Below are positions 17,012 to 25,153 of a DNA stretch of 64,000 bases, in pieces. Source of the DNA: Bacillota bacterium (GTDB taxonomy: Bacteria; Bacillota; SHA-98; Ch115). A model generated the notes under the pieces. The model ran no database searches and was not told where the DNA came from. It was given only the letters and a program-made list of their open reading frames with translations. The position numbers were made by a program, and so were the translations under genes. Each line of letters opens with the position of its first letter. The first letter of the stretch is position 1. The DNA lies in the NCBI GenBank assembly GCA_013178415.1, contig JABLXA010000004.1:248001-312000 (forward strand), read 5' to 3'.

Positions 17012-17369
17012 ATGCCTGGTAAACAGCTAGACCATTTGAGGATATTGGTATTAGCAGAGGATACTGTTGGTTACGAGCGAGGTCTTTTGGGGCAACACGG
17101 AATTTCATTCCTCATTGAGGCGCGGATCGGTGACATTTCAAAGCGAATAGTTGTGGATGTGGGGCAAAACCATATTGCCTTAAGGTATAATATGGATTTT
17201 TTGGGGGTTGACCCCGGAAGATATAGATATGATCGTGTTGACCCATTGCCATTATGACCACACAACGGGTCTGGCGTCATTGCCGGCAGACATCGGGAAG
17301 CACGACCTACCGGTGATCGCGCACCCTGATATCTTTAGACCGAATTTCTCCATGGATCCTTCTGTATAA
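17012..17369 (+). pseudogene. Truncated, frameshifted metallo-beta-lactamase-fold hydrolase
   Basis: The frame from ATG 17012 encodes LRILVLAEDTVGYERGLLGQHG, then SFLIEA and VVDVGQN, typical of metallo-beta-lactamase-fold proteins of the dihydropterin-related type. At the CCCC run near 17210-17216 the coding continues in the next frame as EDIDMIVLTHCHYDHTTGL, which holds the metal-binding HxHxDH motif (HCHYDH). It then ends at a TAA at 17367, after only about 118 codons of an expected 250 or more. One extra C and a missing C-terminal half indicate a pseudogene. Confidence 0.72.
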
Positions 17370-17404
17370 TTGCGTAATGTCGATGGCATTTCGTATGCCA
17401 TGAG

Positions 17405-17437
17405 CTAGAGGCGGGATTTTCCTGATTCCGCCTCTAG
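17405..17437. repeat. Hairpin between the broken hydrolase and the radical SAM gene
   Basis: CTAGAGGCGG and its exact complement CCGCCTCTAG enclose 13 bases. No T-tract follows on either strand, so it is not a standard intrinsic terminator. Confidence 0.55.
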
Positions 17438-17474
17438 GTCTCTAGCACCTCGGATAAATCGGGGGTGACAATTT

Positions 17475-18455
17475 TTGAAACATATTTTCGGCCCTGTACC
17501 CTCAAGGCGATTAGGCTTGTCCCTCGGGATTGATATTATCCCATTTAAGGTCTGTTCATTTGATTGCATATATTGCCAACTTGGTAGGACTACGCAAAAG
17601 ACGATCCATCGTGGTTCGCTCGTGGATACATACGAGGTCATTTCAGAACTGAAAAAGGCATTGCCCGGAGTGACGGCAAACTATATCACATTTTCAGGAT
17701 CCGGTGAGCCGACACTCAATTCTGACCTTGGTCTATTCATAAAGGAAGCCAAGGAGTCGAGCTCAATACCAGTCGCAGTTCTCACCAATGGTTCGCTGCT
17801 TGGCGATCCCTCTGTTCAGGAAGCGCTGTCGAGAGCTGACTTGGTAATACCATCTGTGGATGCGGCGACACAGGAAGTGTTTGAAAAAATAAATCGACCT
17901 TTTCAAGGGCTAAAGATGGATGTCATTCTCGATGGGTTAAGGGCATTCTCTGAAGGCTTCCATGGAAGGCTGTGGATAGAAGTGATGCTGGTCAGAGGCG
18001 TGAATGATTCCAAGGACGAGCTGGGAGCGATCGGTTCAGCATTATCGAATATAAAAGCAGAAAAAATCCAGCTCAATACTGTGGAGAGACCTCCTGCTGA
18101 ATCATTTGCCAGGCCGCTTTCCGAGAATGAGATGGAAAGGGCGAAAAGTTATTTTGATGAGCGCGTGGAGATAATTACGACATTTGTGGACAGGCATGTG
18201 ATGGATGGGCGATACAGCTATGGCGGTTCGGAGACCCTAACAACGGACCAATCTATATTACTGCAAGAGAGGCGAAAGGCGGTTCTTGAACTCTTGAGAC
18301 GGCGCCCCTGCACGGCCAGGGACGTCGCGGACGCCCTTGGCTTCAACATCAATGAGGCTTCAAAATACCTGGGAATACTATCGGAGAAGAAGCTCATTGA
18401 GTCTGTGAGAACTGCGACTGGGGCTACCTATTTTCGAGAAACAACAGGTAGGTAA
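17475..18455 (+). CDS. Radical SAM protein with C-terminal winged-helix domain
   Basis: The N-terminus FGPVPSRRLGLSLGIDIIP and the cluster motif CSFDCIYC (Cys27, Cys31, Cys34) define a radical SAM subgroup common in anaerobes; ITFSGSGEPTLN is the SAM-binding glycine-rich strand. From about residue 260 a winged helix follows (RKAVLELLRRRPCTARDVADALG...LSEKKLIE), which is an additional DNA-binding-like module. The substrate is unknown. TTG 17475 is the start, after GGGGGTGA. It precedes the Mrp/NifX/MinD cluster and may belong with it functionally, although mrp has its own promoter. Confidence 0.8.
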   Translation: MKHIFGPVPSRRLGLSLGIDIIPFKVCSFDCIYCQLGRTTQKTIHRGSLVDTYEVISELKKALPGVTANYITFSGSGEPTLNSDLGLFIKEAKESSSIPVAVLTNGSLLGDPSVQEALSRADLVIPSVDAATQEVFEKINRPFQGLKMDVILDGLRAFSEGFHGRLWIEVMLVRGVNDSKDELGAIGSALSNIKAEKIQLNTVERPPAESFARPLSENEMERAKSYFDERVEIITTFVDRHVMDGRYSYGGSETLTTDQSILLQERRKAVLELLRRRPCTARDVADALGFNINEASKYLGILSEKKLIESVRTATGATYFRETTGR

Positions 18456-18513
18456 TTTGAAGATAAAACCCCATCCATTTGTCATTTATACAGGGTTATT
18501 TTTATCTCGATTA

Positions 18514-18542
18514 TTGACATATGCTCAAAATTAGGTTATACT
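18514..18542 (+). promoter_or_regulatory. Promoter of the mrp-DUF5320 unit
   Basis: TTGACA (18514-18519) and TATACT (18537-18542) are separated by 17 bases. The imperfectly overlapping arms TATGCTC (18520-18526) and GAGCATA (18549-18555) bracket the -10 box and could be an operator. Confidence 0.75.
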
Positions 18543-18595
18543 ATAAACGAGCATAGGATCAATATCAAATCATCAGGAATCCTGGGGGCTATCAA

Positions 18596-19405
18596 ATGGA
18601 TGAAAAGAATGAGTTGGCCAAGGAAAAACAGAACGAGCTGAGTAACATTGCGCACGTCGTTGCGGTAATGAGTGGCAAGGGCGGTGTCGGTAAATCTTCG
18701 GTGACAGCCCTTCTAGCCACGAGCCTCGCGAGGAAGGGATATAAGGTTGGCGTCCTTGATGCCGATATAACTGGTCCGAGCATACCCAAGTTATTCGGTA
18801 TTCATTCACGTGCCGAAAGCTTTGAGTTTGGAATACTTCCTGCAAAGACCAAGCTCGGAATAGAAGTTATGTCTTTGAACCTTCTGCTGGAGCATGAGGA
18901 CGATCCTGTCATCTGGCGTGGTCCTCTAATTGCTGGCGCAGTCAAGCAATTCTGGACAGATGTCGTCTGGGGCGACCTGGACTACCTGCTTTTAGATCTC
19001 CCGCCAGGCACGGGTGACGCCCCGCTTACCGTGATGCAATCCCTGCCACTGGATGGATTGCTGATAGTATCTTCACCACAAGAACTTGCAATCATGGTAG
19101 TGAAAAAGGCTATCAACATGGCCTCCATGATGAAAGTGCCTGTGCTCGGTCTTATCGAAAATATGAGTTATGTTATATGCCCAAAATGCAATGAAATACT
19201 AAGAATTTTCGGTCCGAGCAAAGGGGAAGAAGTTGCGAAGGCCGCAGGAATACCATTTTTGGGGGCCTTGCCCATTGATGTCAATCTGGTGGAATTGTGC
19301 GATAAAGGAAAAATTGAGAAATATAACAGCTCACTGATAGATAATATCGTTGACCGGGTCGTAACTTTCGACCTGGCACCAACACAGACGGAAAAGGAGG
19401 AGTAG
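18596..19405 (+). CDS. Mrp/NBP35-family Fe-S cluster carrier ATPase
   Basis: This P-loop protein of 269 residues has the deviant Walker A SGKGGVGKS (residues 26-34), the DADITGPSIPKLFG switch region, LLLDLPPGTGDAPLT and the two cluster-ligand cysteines in ICPKC (195 and 198). Mrp/NBP35/ApbC proteins bind a bridging 4Fe-4S cluster and pass it to apo-proteins. It follows a strong promoter and a GGGGG ribosome-binding site, and the DUF5320-like gene starts three bases after its stop. The setting among NifX-like and MinD-like genes points to metal-cluster assembly or delivery. Confidence 0.92.
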   Translation: MDEKNELAKEKQNELSNIAHVVAVMSGKGGVGKSSVTALLATSLARKGYKVGVLDADITGPSIPKLFGIHSRAESFEFGILPAKTKLGIEVMSLNLLLEHEDDPVIWRGPLIAGAVKQFWTDVVWGDLDYLLLDLPPGTGDAPLTVMQSLPLDGLLIVSSPQELAIMVVKKAINMASMMKVPVLGLIENMSYVICPKCNEILRIFGPSKGEEVAKAAGIPFLGALPIDVNLVELCDKGKIEKYNSSLIDNIVDRVVTFDLAPTQTEKEE

Positions 19406-19408
19406 GTT

Positions 19409-19852
19409 ATGCCAAGAGGTGACGGTACTGGACCAATGGGATTTGGTCTTATGACGGGAAGAGCGGCGGGATACTGCGCAGGCTATCCTGTTCCGGGGTT
19501 CATGAACCCAGTGGGAGGTCGTTGGTTGGGATTTGGACGCGGTTTAGGCCTTGGCAGGGCCCGGGGTTGGAGGCATATGTATTACGCGACCGGCCTGCCG
19601 GGGTGGGTAAGGTTTGGATATCCTGCCTGGTCCTGGCATCCGGGCTGGGTCGCCCCAAGTTATCCTGGCGCCTATAGGATTCCAGCCGCTGGAGCGCCAT
19701 ATGCGGGTCAGACAGCCCAACCAGCCGTTGAGCAGGAAACGGAAATCCTTAAAGAACAGGCGGAATACCTTCGTGAATCGCTCAAGGAAATCGAGGAGCG
19801 CCTGAAGGATCTTGGAAGTCATGGGAAGGACAAATCGGAAGATGGTAAATAA
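19409..19852 (+). CDS. Glycine/aromatic-rich DUF5320-like protein with C-terminal coiled coil
   Basis: The N-terminus MPRGDGTGPMGFGLMTGRAA, followed by GYCAGY, is the hallmark of the short DUF5320 proteins that accompany Mrp and NifX-like genes in anaerobes; their function is unknown. The middle is unusually rich in Gly, Trp, Tyr and Pro (WRHMYYATGLPGW, YPAWSWHPGW). The last 45 residues (EQETEILKEQAEYLRESLKE and onwards) look like an amphipathic coiled coil. It is 147 residues long and is co-transcribed with mrp. A strong hairpin follows at 19870. Confidence 0.75.
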   Translation: MPRGDGTGPMGFGLMTGRAAGYCAGYPVPGFMNPVGGRWLGFGRGLGLGRARGWRHMYYATGLPGWVRFGYPAWSWHPGWVAPSYPGAYRIPAAGAPYAGQTAQPAVEQETEILKEQAEYLRESLKEIEERLKDLGSHGKDKSEDGK

Positions 19853-19869
19853 AGTAATCTCTGCCCGCT

Positions 19870-19915
19870 GCAACCGAGTAGGACGGGGGCTAGTCGCCCC
19901 CTCCTACTCGGTTGC
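19870..19915. repeat. Long hairpin between the DUF5320-like and NifX-like genes
   Basis: GCAACCGAGTAGGA pairs perfectly with TCCTACTCGGTTGC; inside, GGGGG pairs with CCCCC around a seven-base loop, with one bulged C. There is no T-tract, so it may be a processing or stability hairpin, or a Rho-independent terminator of unusual form. Confidence 0.65.
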
Positions 19916-19973
19916 CTAGGGTATATCTAAATTCTGTTGACTCAAATAAGAATAACCTTAGGAGGCAGAGTAT

Positions 19974-20345
19974 ATGATTCTAGCCATAACTGCTCAGGGG
20001 ACGGATCTCGATTCTTCTCTGGTTCCTCGTTTTGGACGATGCAGATATTTCATTCTTGTGGATCTCGAATCTGGCGAGTCTAAAGCCCTCGCTAACCAGG
20101 CTGTCACCGAGTCAGGTGGAGCAGGACCCCAGGGCGCTCAATTCCTGGCCGACAACAATGTGGGGGCTGTGATCACAGGGAATGTGGGCCCGAATGCCAT
20201 GCGGGCGCTCCAGGCAGCAGGAATTAAGGTATACTTGGCAGCTTCGGGAACGGTTCGTGATGCGCTGGAAAGTTACAAAAAAGGCAAACTTGCTCCACTT
20301 TCAGAGGCGACTGTGGGGTCACATTCTGGCCTGGGTAGGAATTAG
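19974..20345 (+). CDS. NifX/NifB-domain (dinitrogenase iron-molybdenum cofactor family) protein, copy 1
   Basis: A 123-residue single-domain protein of the family that binds Fe-S or Fe-Mo type clusters (NifX, NafY, the C-terminus of NifB, and the orange protein). Recognisable are FGRCRYFILVDLE, GAGPQGAQFLADN, AVITGNVGPNAMRAL and the C-terminal AASGTVRDALESYKKG. There are no nif structural genes nearby, so a general metallocluster role is more likely than nitrogen fixation. AGGAGG precedes the ATG. The second copy follows after 17 bases. Confidence 0.88.
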   Translation: MILAITAQGTDLDSSLVPRFGRCRYFILVDLESGESKALANQAVTESGGAGPQGAQFLADNNVGAVITGNVGPNAMRALQAAGIKVYLAASGTVRDALESYKKGKLAPLSEATVGSHSGLGRN

Positions 20346-20362
20346 CGAGGAGGATCATTAGC

Positions 20363-20752
20363 ATGATGAAGATTGCTATAGCGACAGATGGCGAAATGGT
20401 CGCCGGCCACTTCGGGCGTTGTCCTGAGTATACCATAGTTAGTACAGATGGTGATAATATCGAGAGCTCAGTGGTCATACCTAACCCCGGGCACGAGCCG
20501 GGGTTTTTGCCCGGCTATCTCGCTAAATTGGGGGTTTCGTGCATTATAGCAGGCGGCATGGGGCCGAGGGCAGAAGGGCTCTTCCGTGAAAAGGGTATCA
20601 AGACAGTAGTAGGTGTATCGGGGCCCGTAAATGAGGTCATCAAGGCTTATCTGGCGGGAAATCTCGAGAGTGGGGAAAGCCTATGTGATCATGGCAATGA
20701 GCCTCATGGCGACGGCCATCATTCATGTGGCCGGCACCACAAGGGTGAGTAG
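20363..20752 (+). CDS. NifX/NifB-domain protein, copy 2, with histidine-rich tail
   Basis: A second member of the same family, 129 residues, with the typical KIAIATDGEMVAGHFGRCPEY opening spread over residues 3-23, then CIIAGGMGPRAEGLFREKG and VVGVSGPVNEVIKAYL. The C-terminal 20 residues contain six histidines and two cysteines (CDHGNEPHGDGHHSCGRHH), a probable metal-binding tail that copy 1 lacks. It could begin at either of the two adjacent ATG codons. It precedes the two MinD-like ATPase genes and is presumably a partner of them. Confidence 0.87.
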   Translation: MMKIAIATDGEMVAGHFGRCPEYTIVSTDGDNIESSVVIPNPGHEPGFLPGYLAKLGVSCIIAGGMGPRAEGLFREKGIKTVVGVSGPVNEVIKAYLAGNLESGESLCDHGNEPHGDGHHSCGRHHKGE

Positions 20753-20804
20753 CGCGCTAGTATGTGAATACATGATAGTGCGCAATGAGATGCGGTGGTA
20801 CAAA

Positions 20805-21788
20805 ATGATTTTAGCGGTAGCCAGCGGAAAGGGTGGCACAGGCAAGACCACTGTTGCCGTCAATCTGGCGATCACTCTCGAAAAGATGTTCCCCGTTCAA
20901 CTCCTGGATTGCGATGTGGAAGAGCCTGATTGTCACCTCTTTCTCCGGCCTGTTTTGAATGGGGAAGAGGCTGTGACCATCTCCGTCCCGGATATTGACG
21001 AATCCCGCTGTGACGGGTGCGGAAGGTGCTCAGAAATCTGCGCTTTTCATGCCATTCTTGTGTTAGGAGGCAGAGTCGTCACCTTTCCAGAGCTTTGCCA
21101 CGGATGTGGTGGGTGCAGTCTATTCTGCCCGTCGGGCGCAATCTCGGAGATGCCCGTCCCAATAGGTGTCGTGGAAAGCGGGAAAGCCGGCGAGATCAAT
21201 TTCGTCCGGGGACGACTTCGGATAGGCTCGGCTCTCGCTCCGCCGGTGATTAAGGCCGTGAAACGGAATGCTGCGAAGCAGAGGGCCGCGATTTCCAAGG
21301 CTTCAGAGCAAAAGATGGCGATTGTCAAGGGTGCAGAGCAGAATGTCACGATTGGCGGCACATGCGGCGAGATGGGGCCGGAAGGAGATACTGTTACCAT
21401 AATCGATTCCCCGCCGGGCACCTCATGTCCTGTGGTGAATTCCGTGGCAGGCGCCGATTTTTGTCTGCTTGTCACCGAGCCTACACCTTTTGGACTAAAT
21501 GATCTTACCCTGGCGGTGGGTATGGTAAGAGAACTTCAGGTGCCCTTTGGTGTCGTGGTTAATCGCGTAGGATTGGGTGAATCTCGGATAATCAGGTCAT
21601 ATTGCGAACAGGAGGATATACCAATCTTGCTGGAGATCCCATTTAGCCGAGAATATGCTGGTTGTTATGCGCGGGGAGGACTCCTGGCGGAAGAATTCCC
21701 CGAGCTCAGGGAAGCATTTGAAGGGCTCTGGCTGAAGATTGGAGAGATAGTCGAAGATGAAAGAGATAAAGGAGCTTCTCGTTATTAG
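20805..21788 (+). CDS. MinD/ParA-type ATPase with inserted double 4Fe-4S ferredoxin domain, copy 1
   Basis: The deviant Walker A SGKGGTGKTT lies at residues 7-16. Between switch regions sits a ferredoxin domain with two Cx2Cx2Cx3C motifs: Cys69, 72, 75, 79 and Cys98, 101, 104, 108. IIDSPPGTSCPV is the Walker B region. Such proteins occur with NifX-like or orange proteins in anaerobes and are thought to act in metallocluster handling; their exact role is unknown. Residues about 145-185 are an unusual charged insertion with repeated KASEQK/KGAEQN units. The start is set at ATG 20805 from the P-loop position; the open frame extends further upstream. Confidence 0.87.
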   Translation: MILAVASGKGGTGKTTVAVNLAITLEKMFPVQLLDCDVEEPDCHLFLRPVLNGEEAVTISVPDIDESRCDGCGRCSEICAFHAILVLGGRVVTFPELCHGCGGCSLFCPSGAISEMPVPIGVVESGKAGEINFVRGRLRIGSALAPPVIKAVKRNAAKQRAAISKASEQKMAIVKGAEQNVTIGGTCGEMGPEGDTVTIIDSPPGTSCPVVNSVAGADFCLLVTEPTPFGLNDLTLAVGMVRELQVPFGVVVNRVGLGESRIIRSYCEQEDIPILLEIPFSREYAGCYARGGLLAEEFPELREAFEGLWLKIGEIVEDERDKGASRY

Positions 21789-22755
21789 CGGCAAAGGCGG
21801 CACGGGCAAGACCTCAATTGTAGGGGCGTTTGCTGTCCTGGCTAGGGATAAGGTGCTTGCCGATTGCGATGTGGATGCCGCTGACCTCCATCTTCTATTG
21901 AAACCTATAATACGGGAGACCCACGAATTTCGTGGTTCCAAGAAAGCTGTGATAGATCAGGAAAAATGCGTTGGGTGCGGCAGGTGCGCCGAGCTCTGCC
22001 GTTTTCAGGCCATCACCGGCCCAACGAATGGGCGAACTACGTCTCGGACCGACATGCAGCAGACCGATCATTCCAGGAATAAGAGTAGCGCCCGTGGCAA
22101 CGATCATGCTGGGGCGGCGGGTCCCGGCACGATCCTATACAAGGTTGACCCAGTCTATTGTGAAGGCTGTGAGGTCTGTTATCATGCCTGTCCGCGGGAT
22201 GCAATAACAATGGAAGAACGCGTCTCCGGACACTGGTTTATATCTGACACTCCCTATGGACCTATGGTTCACGCCAGGCTCGGAATTGCTGAGGAGAATT
22301 CCGGCAAGCTGGTCTCTCAAGTGAGGCAGGCAGCCAGAGCCGTGGCTGAAGAACAGGGGTCGAACTATATCATCATCGACGGGCCGCCAGGGATAGGCTG
22401 CCCTGTTATATCCTCCATTTCAGGAGTAGACCTGATCCTTGCGGTTACCGAGCCAACAGTCTCAGGGAAACACGATCTAGAGAGGGTTCTGGAGTTGGCG
22501 AGGCACTTCGGCGTGGAGGCCAGGGTATGTATCAACAAATATGACCTTGACGTGGAAAAAGCGGCAGAAATCGAGCGGTACTGCCAGGATGAAGGGGTAA
22601 AGGTTGCAGGTAAGATACCCTTTGATGAGGATGCAGTCAAGGCTATAATGAATGGCATGTCTGTGATTGAGTATGGGCAAGGCCCGGTCTCGAGGGCTAT
22701 GAAGAGTATATGGCAAGAATTGGATTACGATTTGAAGGAATTGGCCCGACAGTGA
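21757..22755 (+). CDS. MinD/ParA-type ATPase with inserted double 4Fe-4S ferredoxin domain, copy 2
   Basis: This 332-residue paralogue of the preceding gene overlaps it by 32 bases. It has the P-loop SGKGGTGKTS (residues 11-20), a first cluster motif at Cys71, 74, 77, 81 and a second at Cys135, 138, 141, 145, then IIIDGPPGIGCPV. The two cluster motifs are split by a low-complexity, polar insertion at about residues 88-125. Pairs of such ATPases are the usual arrangement in anaerobes. A cobalamin riboswitch begins about 60 bases downstream, so this is probably the last gene of the cluster. Confidence 0.88.
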   Translation: MKEIKELLVISGKGGTGKTSIVGAFAVLARDKVLADCDVDAADLHLLLKPIIRETHEFRGSKKAVIDQEKCVGCGRCAELCRFQAITGPTNGRTTSRTDMQQTDHSRNKSSARGNDHAGAAGPGTILYKVDPVYCEGCEVCYHACPRDAITMEERVSGHWFISDTPYGPMVHARLGIAEENSGKLVSQVRQAARAVAEEQGSNYIIIDGPPGIGCPVISSISGVDLILAVTEPTVSGKHDLERVLELARHFGVEARVCINKYDLDVEKAAEIERYCQDEGVKVAGKIPFDEDAVKAIMNGMSVIEYGQGPVSRAMKSIWQELDYDLKELARQ

Positions 22756-22814
22756 CGAACTATCTCTTAGAAAATCACCTGCGAGGCCCTGGCTTGAGCC
22801 ATTAAGCTGAAAGT

Positions 22815-23012
22815 CCACATCGATGCGGATAGGTGCCCCTTTACCTTTACGGAAAGGGGAGAATAGGGAACCAGGTGCGAAGCCTGGACGGACGCGCCAC
22901 TGTGACCGGGGAGCAACTTCCCTGAATGCCACTCATGTGGGGAAGGCGGGAAGGACGCTTGGATCCGGAAGTCAGGAGACCTGCCTGTCCGTTGTGTTCC
23001 GAAGCCTTCGCG
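22815..23012 (+). promoter_or_regulatory. Cobalamin riboswitch upstream of nrdD
   Basis: The conserved parts are in order: GATAGGTGCCCC, GGGGAGAATAGGGAACCAGG, TGCGAAGCCTGG, GCGCCACTGTGACCGGGG and the B12 box AAGTCAGGAGACCTGCC. No terminator follows. CCTT at 23005-23008 could pair with AAGG of the ribosome-binding site at 23022-23025, so control of translation is likely. Confidence 0.92.
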
Positions 23013-23037
23013 GGAAGAGGCAAGGAGATGAAGTCCA

Positions 23038-25116
23038 ATGTTGAAGAAGATAATCAAACGGGATGGGAGAGTGGTAGATTTTGACCAGGAGAGGATAATC
23101 AACGCCATCTTCAAGGCAGGAAAAGCGGTCGGCTTTGATGACCGGCGGCTCGCCTACGAGCTCTCCAATGAGGTTGTCGATATCCTTCTGCGCGAATTCG
23201 CCGACAAGATACCCGCTGTTGAAGATGTTCAGGATGTCGTCGAGAGAGTATTGATCGAACATGGTCAGGTCAAGACGGCCAAGGCGTACATTCTCTATCG
23301 TAAGCAGCACCAGGAACTACGAGACTTCCATAATCTCCTCGTCAATGCCGAAAAGATGGTCGAAGACTACGTAGGCGGCCGGGACTGGCAAGTAAACGAA
23401 AATAGCAACATGAATTACTCGCTGCAGGGCTTGAATAATCACCTAATTTCCGCTCTCACATCAAGATACTGGCTGGAAAAGGTCTACCCTGAAGAGATAC
23501 GAGAAGCCCATAAAGATGGAAGCATTCATATTCATGACCTGAGCCTTCTTGCGCCATATTGTTGCGGATGGAATCTGGCAGACCTGCTGCTGCAGGGGTT
23601 CGGCGGCGTAGCCCAAAAGATCGAAAGTGCTCCTGCCAGGCATTTTCGCACGGCGCTCGGCCAGGTAGTCAATTTCTTTTATACACTCCAGGGAGAATCT
23701 GCCGGCGCTCAGGCTTTCGCCAATTTCGACACTTACCTTGCGCCTTTTATCGCCTACGATGGCCTGAACTACAAGGAAGTCAAGCAAGCAATCCAAGAGT
23801 TCATCTTCAATCTCAACGTGCCGACCCGTGTCGGGTTTCAAACTCCATTCGTCAATATAACTATGGATGTTGTGGTTCCCGGGATACTGGCTGGTGAGCC
23901 TGTCATAATCGGCGGCAAGACGCAAAGCGCGCAGTATAGGGAATTCCAGCGCGAGATGGACATGCTCAATACGGCCTTTTGTGAAGTGATGATGGATGGA
24001 GACGCTAGAGGAAGGATATTCAGTTTTCCAATCCCGACCTACAATATATCTCCGGAATTCGATTGGGATAGTCCGGTGATCGCAAAGGTCATGGAAATGA
24101 CAGCGAAATATGGAATCCCTTATTTCGCCAATTTCATCAATTCGGACCTGTCACCGGAAGATGTGCGGAGTATGTGCTGTCGCCTCCGCATTGATAATCG
24201 CGAGCTCCGAAGACGCGGCGGCGGGCTGTTCGGGGCGAACCCTCTCACAGGATCCATTGGCGTTGTGACGTTGAATATGCCGCGAATTGGCTATCTCTCT
24301 CGGTCAAAGGATGATTTCCTGAACCGGGTAAAAGAGCTTATGGATCTTGCGAAGCAAAGCCTGCTGATCAAGAGGGAAGTCCTTGAGCGGATGACGGAAA
24401 CGGGTCTCTATCCATATTCGCGCCATTATTTGGATTCCGTGAAGAAACGCTTCGGCAAATACTGGCATAATCATTTTAACACCATCGGCCTGGTTGGGAT
24501 GAATGAAGCGCTCCTCAACTTCATGGGACGAGATATCACCACCCCGGAAGGGCACCAGTTTGCTATAGAAGTTCTAGATTTCATGCGGCAAGTGTTAGTT
24601 GCATACCAGGAAGAAAGCGGGCAGATGTTCAACCTTGAAGCTACCCCAGCCGAAGGCACAGCATACAGGCTGGCCCGGCTGGACCGGCAGGCTTACCCCG
24701 ATATCGTCACCGCGGGCGAAAGCGAGCCATACTATACGAATTCCACCCAGCTTCCAGTCGACTTCACCGACGATATCTTTGAGGCTCTGGACCTGCAGGA
24801 AGAGCTTCAAATAAAGTATACAGGGGGCACGGTGTTTCATGGTTTCATCGGGGAACGAATCGATGACATCGGCGTGATGAAAAAACTCCTCTACAGAGTA
24901 ATGTCCAATTACAGGGTGCCATATTTCACCATAACGCCCACTTTCAGCATCTGCCCTGAACATGGTTATATGGCGGGCGAACATTCAACCTGTCTCACAT
25001 GCGGGCGTGAATCCGAGGTATGGAGCAGGGTGGTGGGATTTTACAGGCCGGTTCAGAACTGGAATAAGGGCAAACAGAGCGAGTTCGCCGATCGGAAGGA
25101 ATATACGATAGGGTAA
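23038..25116 (+). CDS. nrdD: Anaerobic (class III) ribonucleoside-triphosphate reductase
   Basis: NrdD reduces ribonucleotides using a glycyl radical. Residues 1 to about 90 are an ATP-cone (KKIIKRDGRVVDFDQERI...). The catalytic domain includes the GSIHIHDLSLLAPYCCGW and NVPTRVGFQTPFVNI stretches. The C-terminus holds the zinc site (SICPEHGYMAGEHSTCLTCG) and the glycyl-radical region RVVGFYRPVQNWNKGK. The length of 692 residues fits the short class III branch. It is preceded by a B12 riboswitch, so vitamin B12 should shut down this B12-independent enzyme; a class II enzyme is expected elsewhere in the genome. AAGGAG precedes ATG 23038. Confidence 0.95.
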   Translation: MLKKIIKRDGRVVDFDQERIINAIFKAGKAVGFDDRRLAYELSNEVVDILLREFADKIPAVEDVQDVVERVLIEHGQVKTAKAYILYRKQHQELRDFHNLLVNAEKMVEDYVGGRDWQVNENSNMNYSLQGLNNHLISALTSRYWLEKVYPEEIREAHKDGSIHIHDLSLLAPYCCGWNLADLLLQGFGGVAQKIESAPARHFRTALGQVVNFFYTLQGESAGAQAFANFDTYLAPFIAYDGLNYKEVKQAIQEFIFNLNVPTRVGFQTPFVNITMDVVVPGILAGEPVIIGGKTQSAQYREFQREMDMLNTAFCEVMMDGDARGRIFSFPIPTYNISPEFDWDSPVIAKVMEMTAKYGIPYFANFINSDLSPEDVRSMCCRLRIDNRELRRRGGGLFGANPLTGSIGVVTLNMPRIGYLSRSKDDFLNRVKELMDLAKQSLLIKREVLERMTETGLYPYSRHYLDSVKKRFGKYWHNHFNTIGLVGMNEALLNFMGRDITTPEGHQFAIEVLDFMRQVLVAYQEESGQMFNLEATPAEGTAYRLARLDRQAYPDIVTAGESEPYYTNSTQLPVDFTDDIFEALDLQEELQIKYTGGTVFHGFIGERIDDIGVMKKLLYRVMSNYRVPYFTITPTFSICPEHGYMAGEHSTCLTCGRESEVWSRVVGFYRPVQNWNKGKQSEFADRKEYTIG

Positions 25117-25153
25117 TATGGCAGAAGTATGAAATGCACTGGCTGGGAAGGTT

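Noticed and set aside
17405-17437. Intrinsic terminator after the broken hydrolase gene
   Set aside because: The stem is perfect, but no T-tract follows on either strand, so it is listed only as a hairpin.
20631-20804. N-terminal extension of the first MinD-like ATPase
   Set aside because: The open frame runs back into the NifX-like gene, but ATPases of this family start at the P-loop strand; ATG 20805 gives that.
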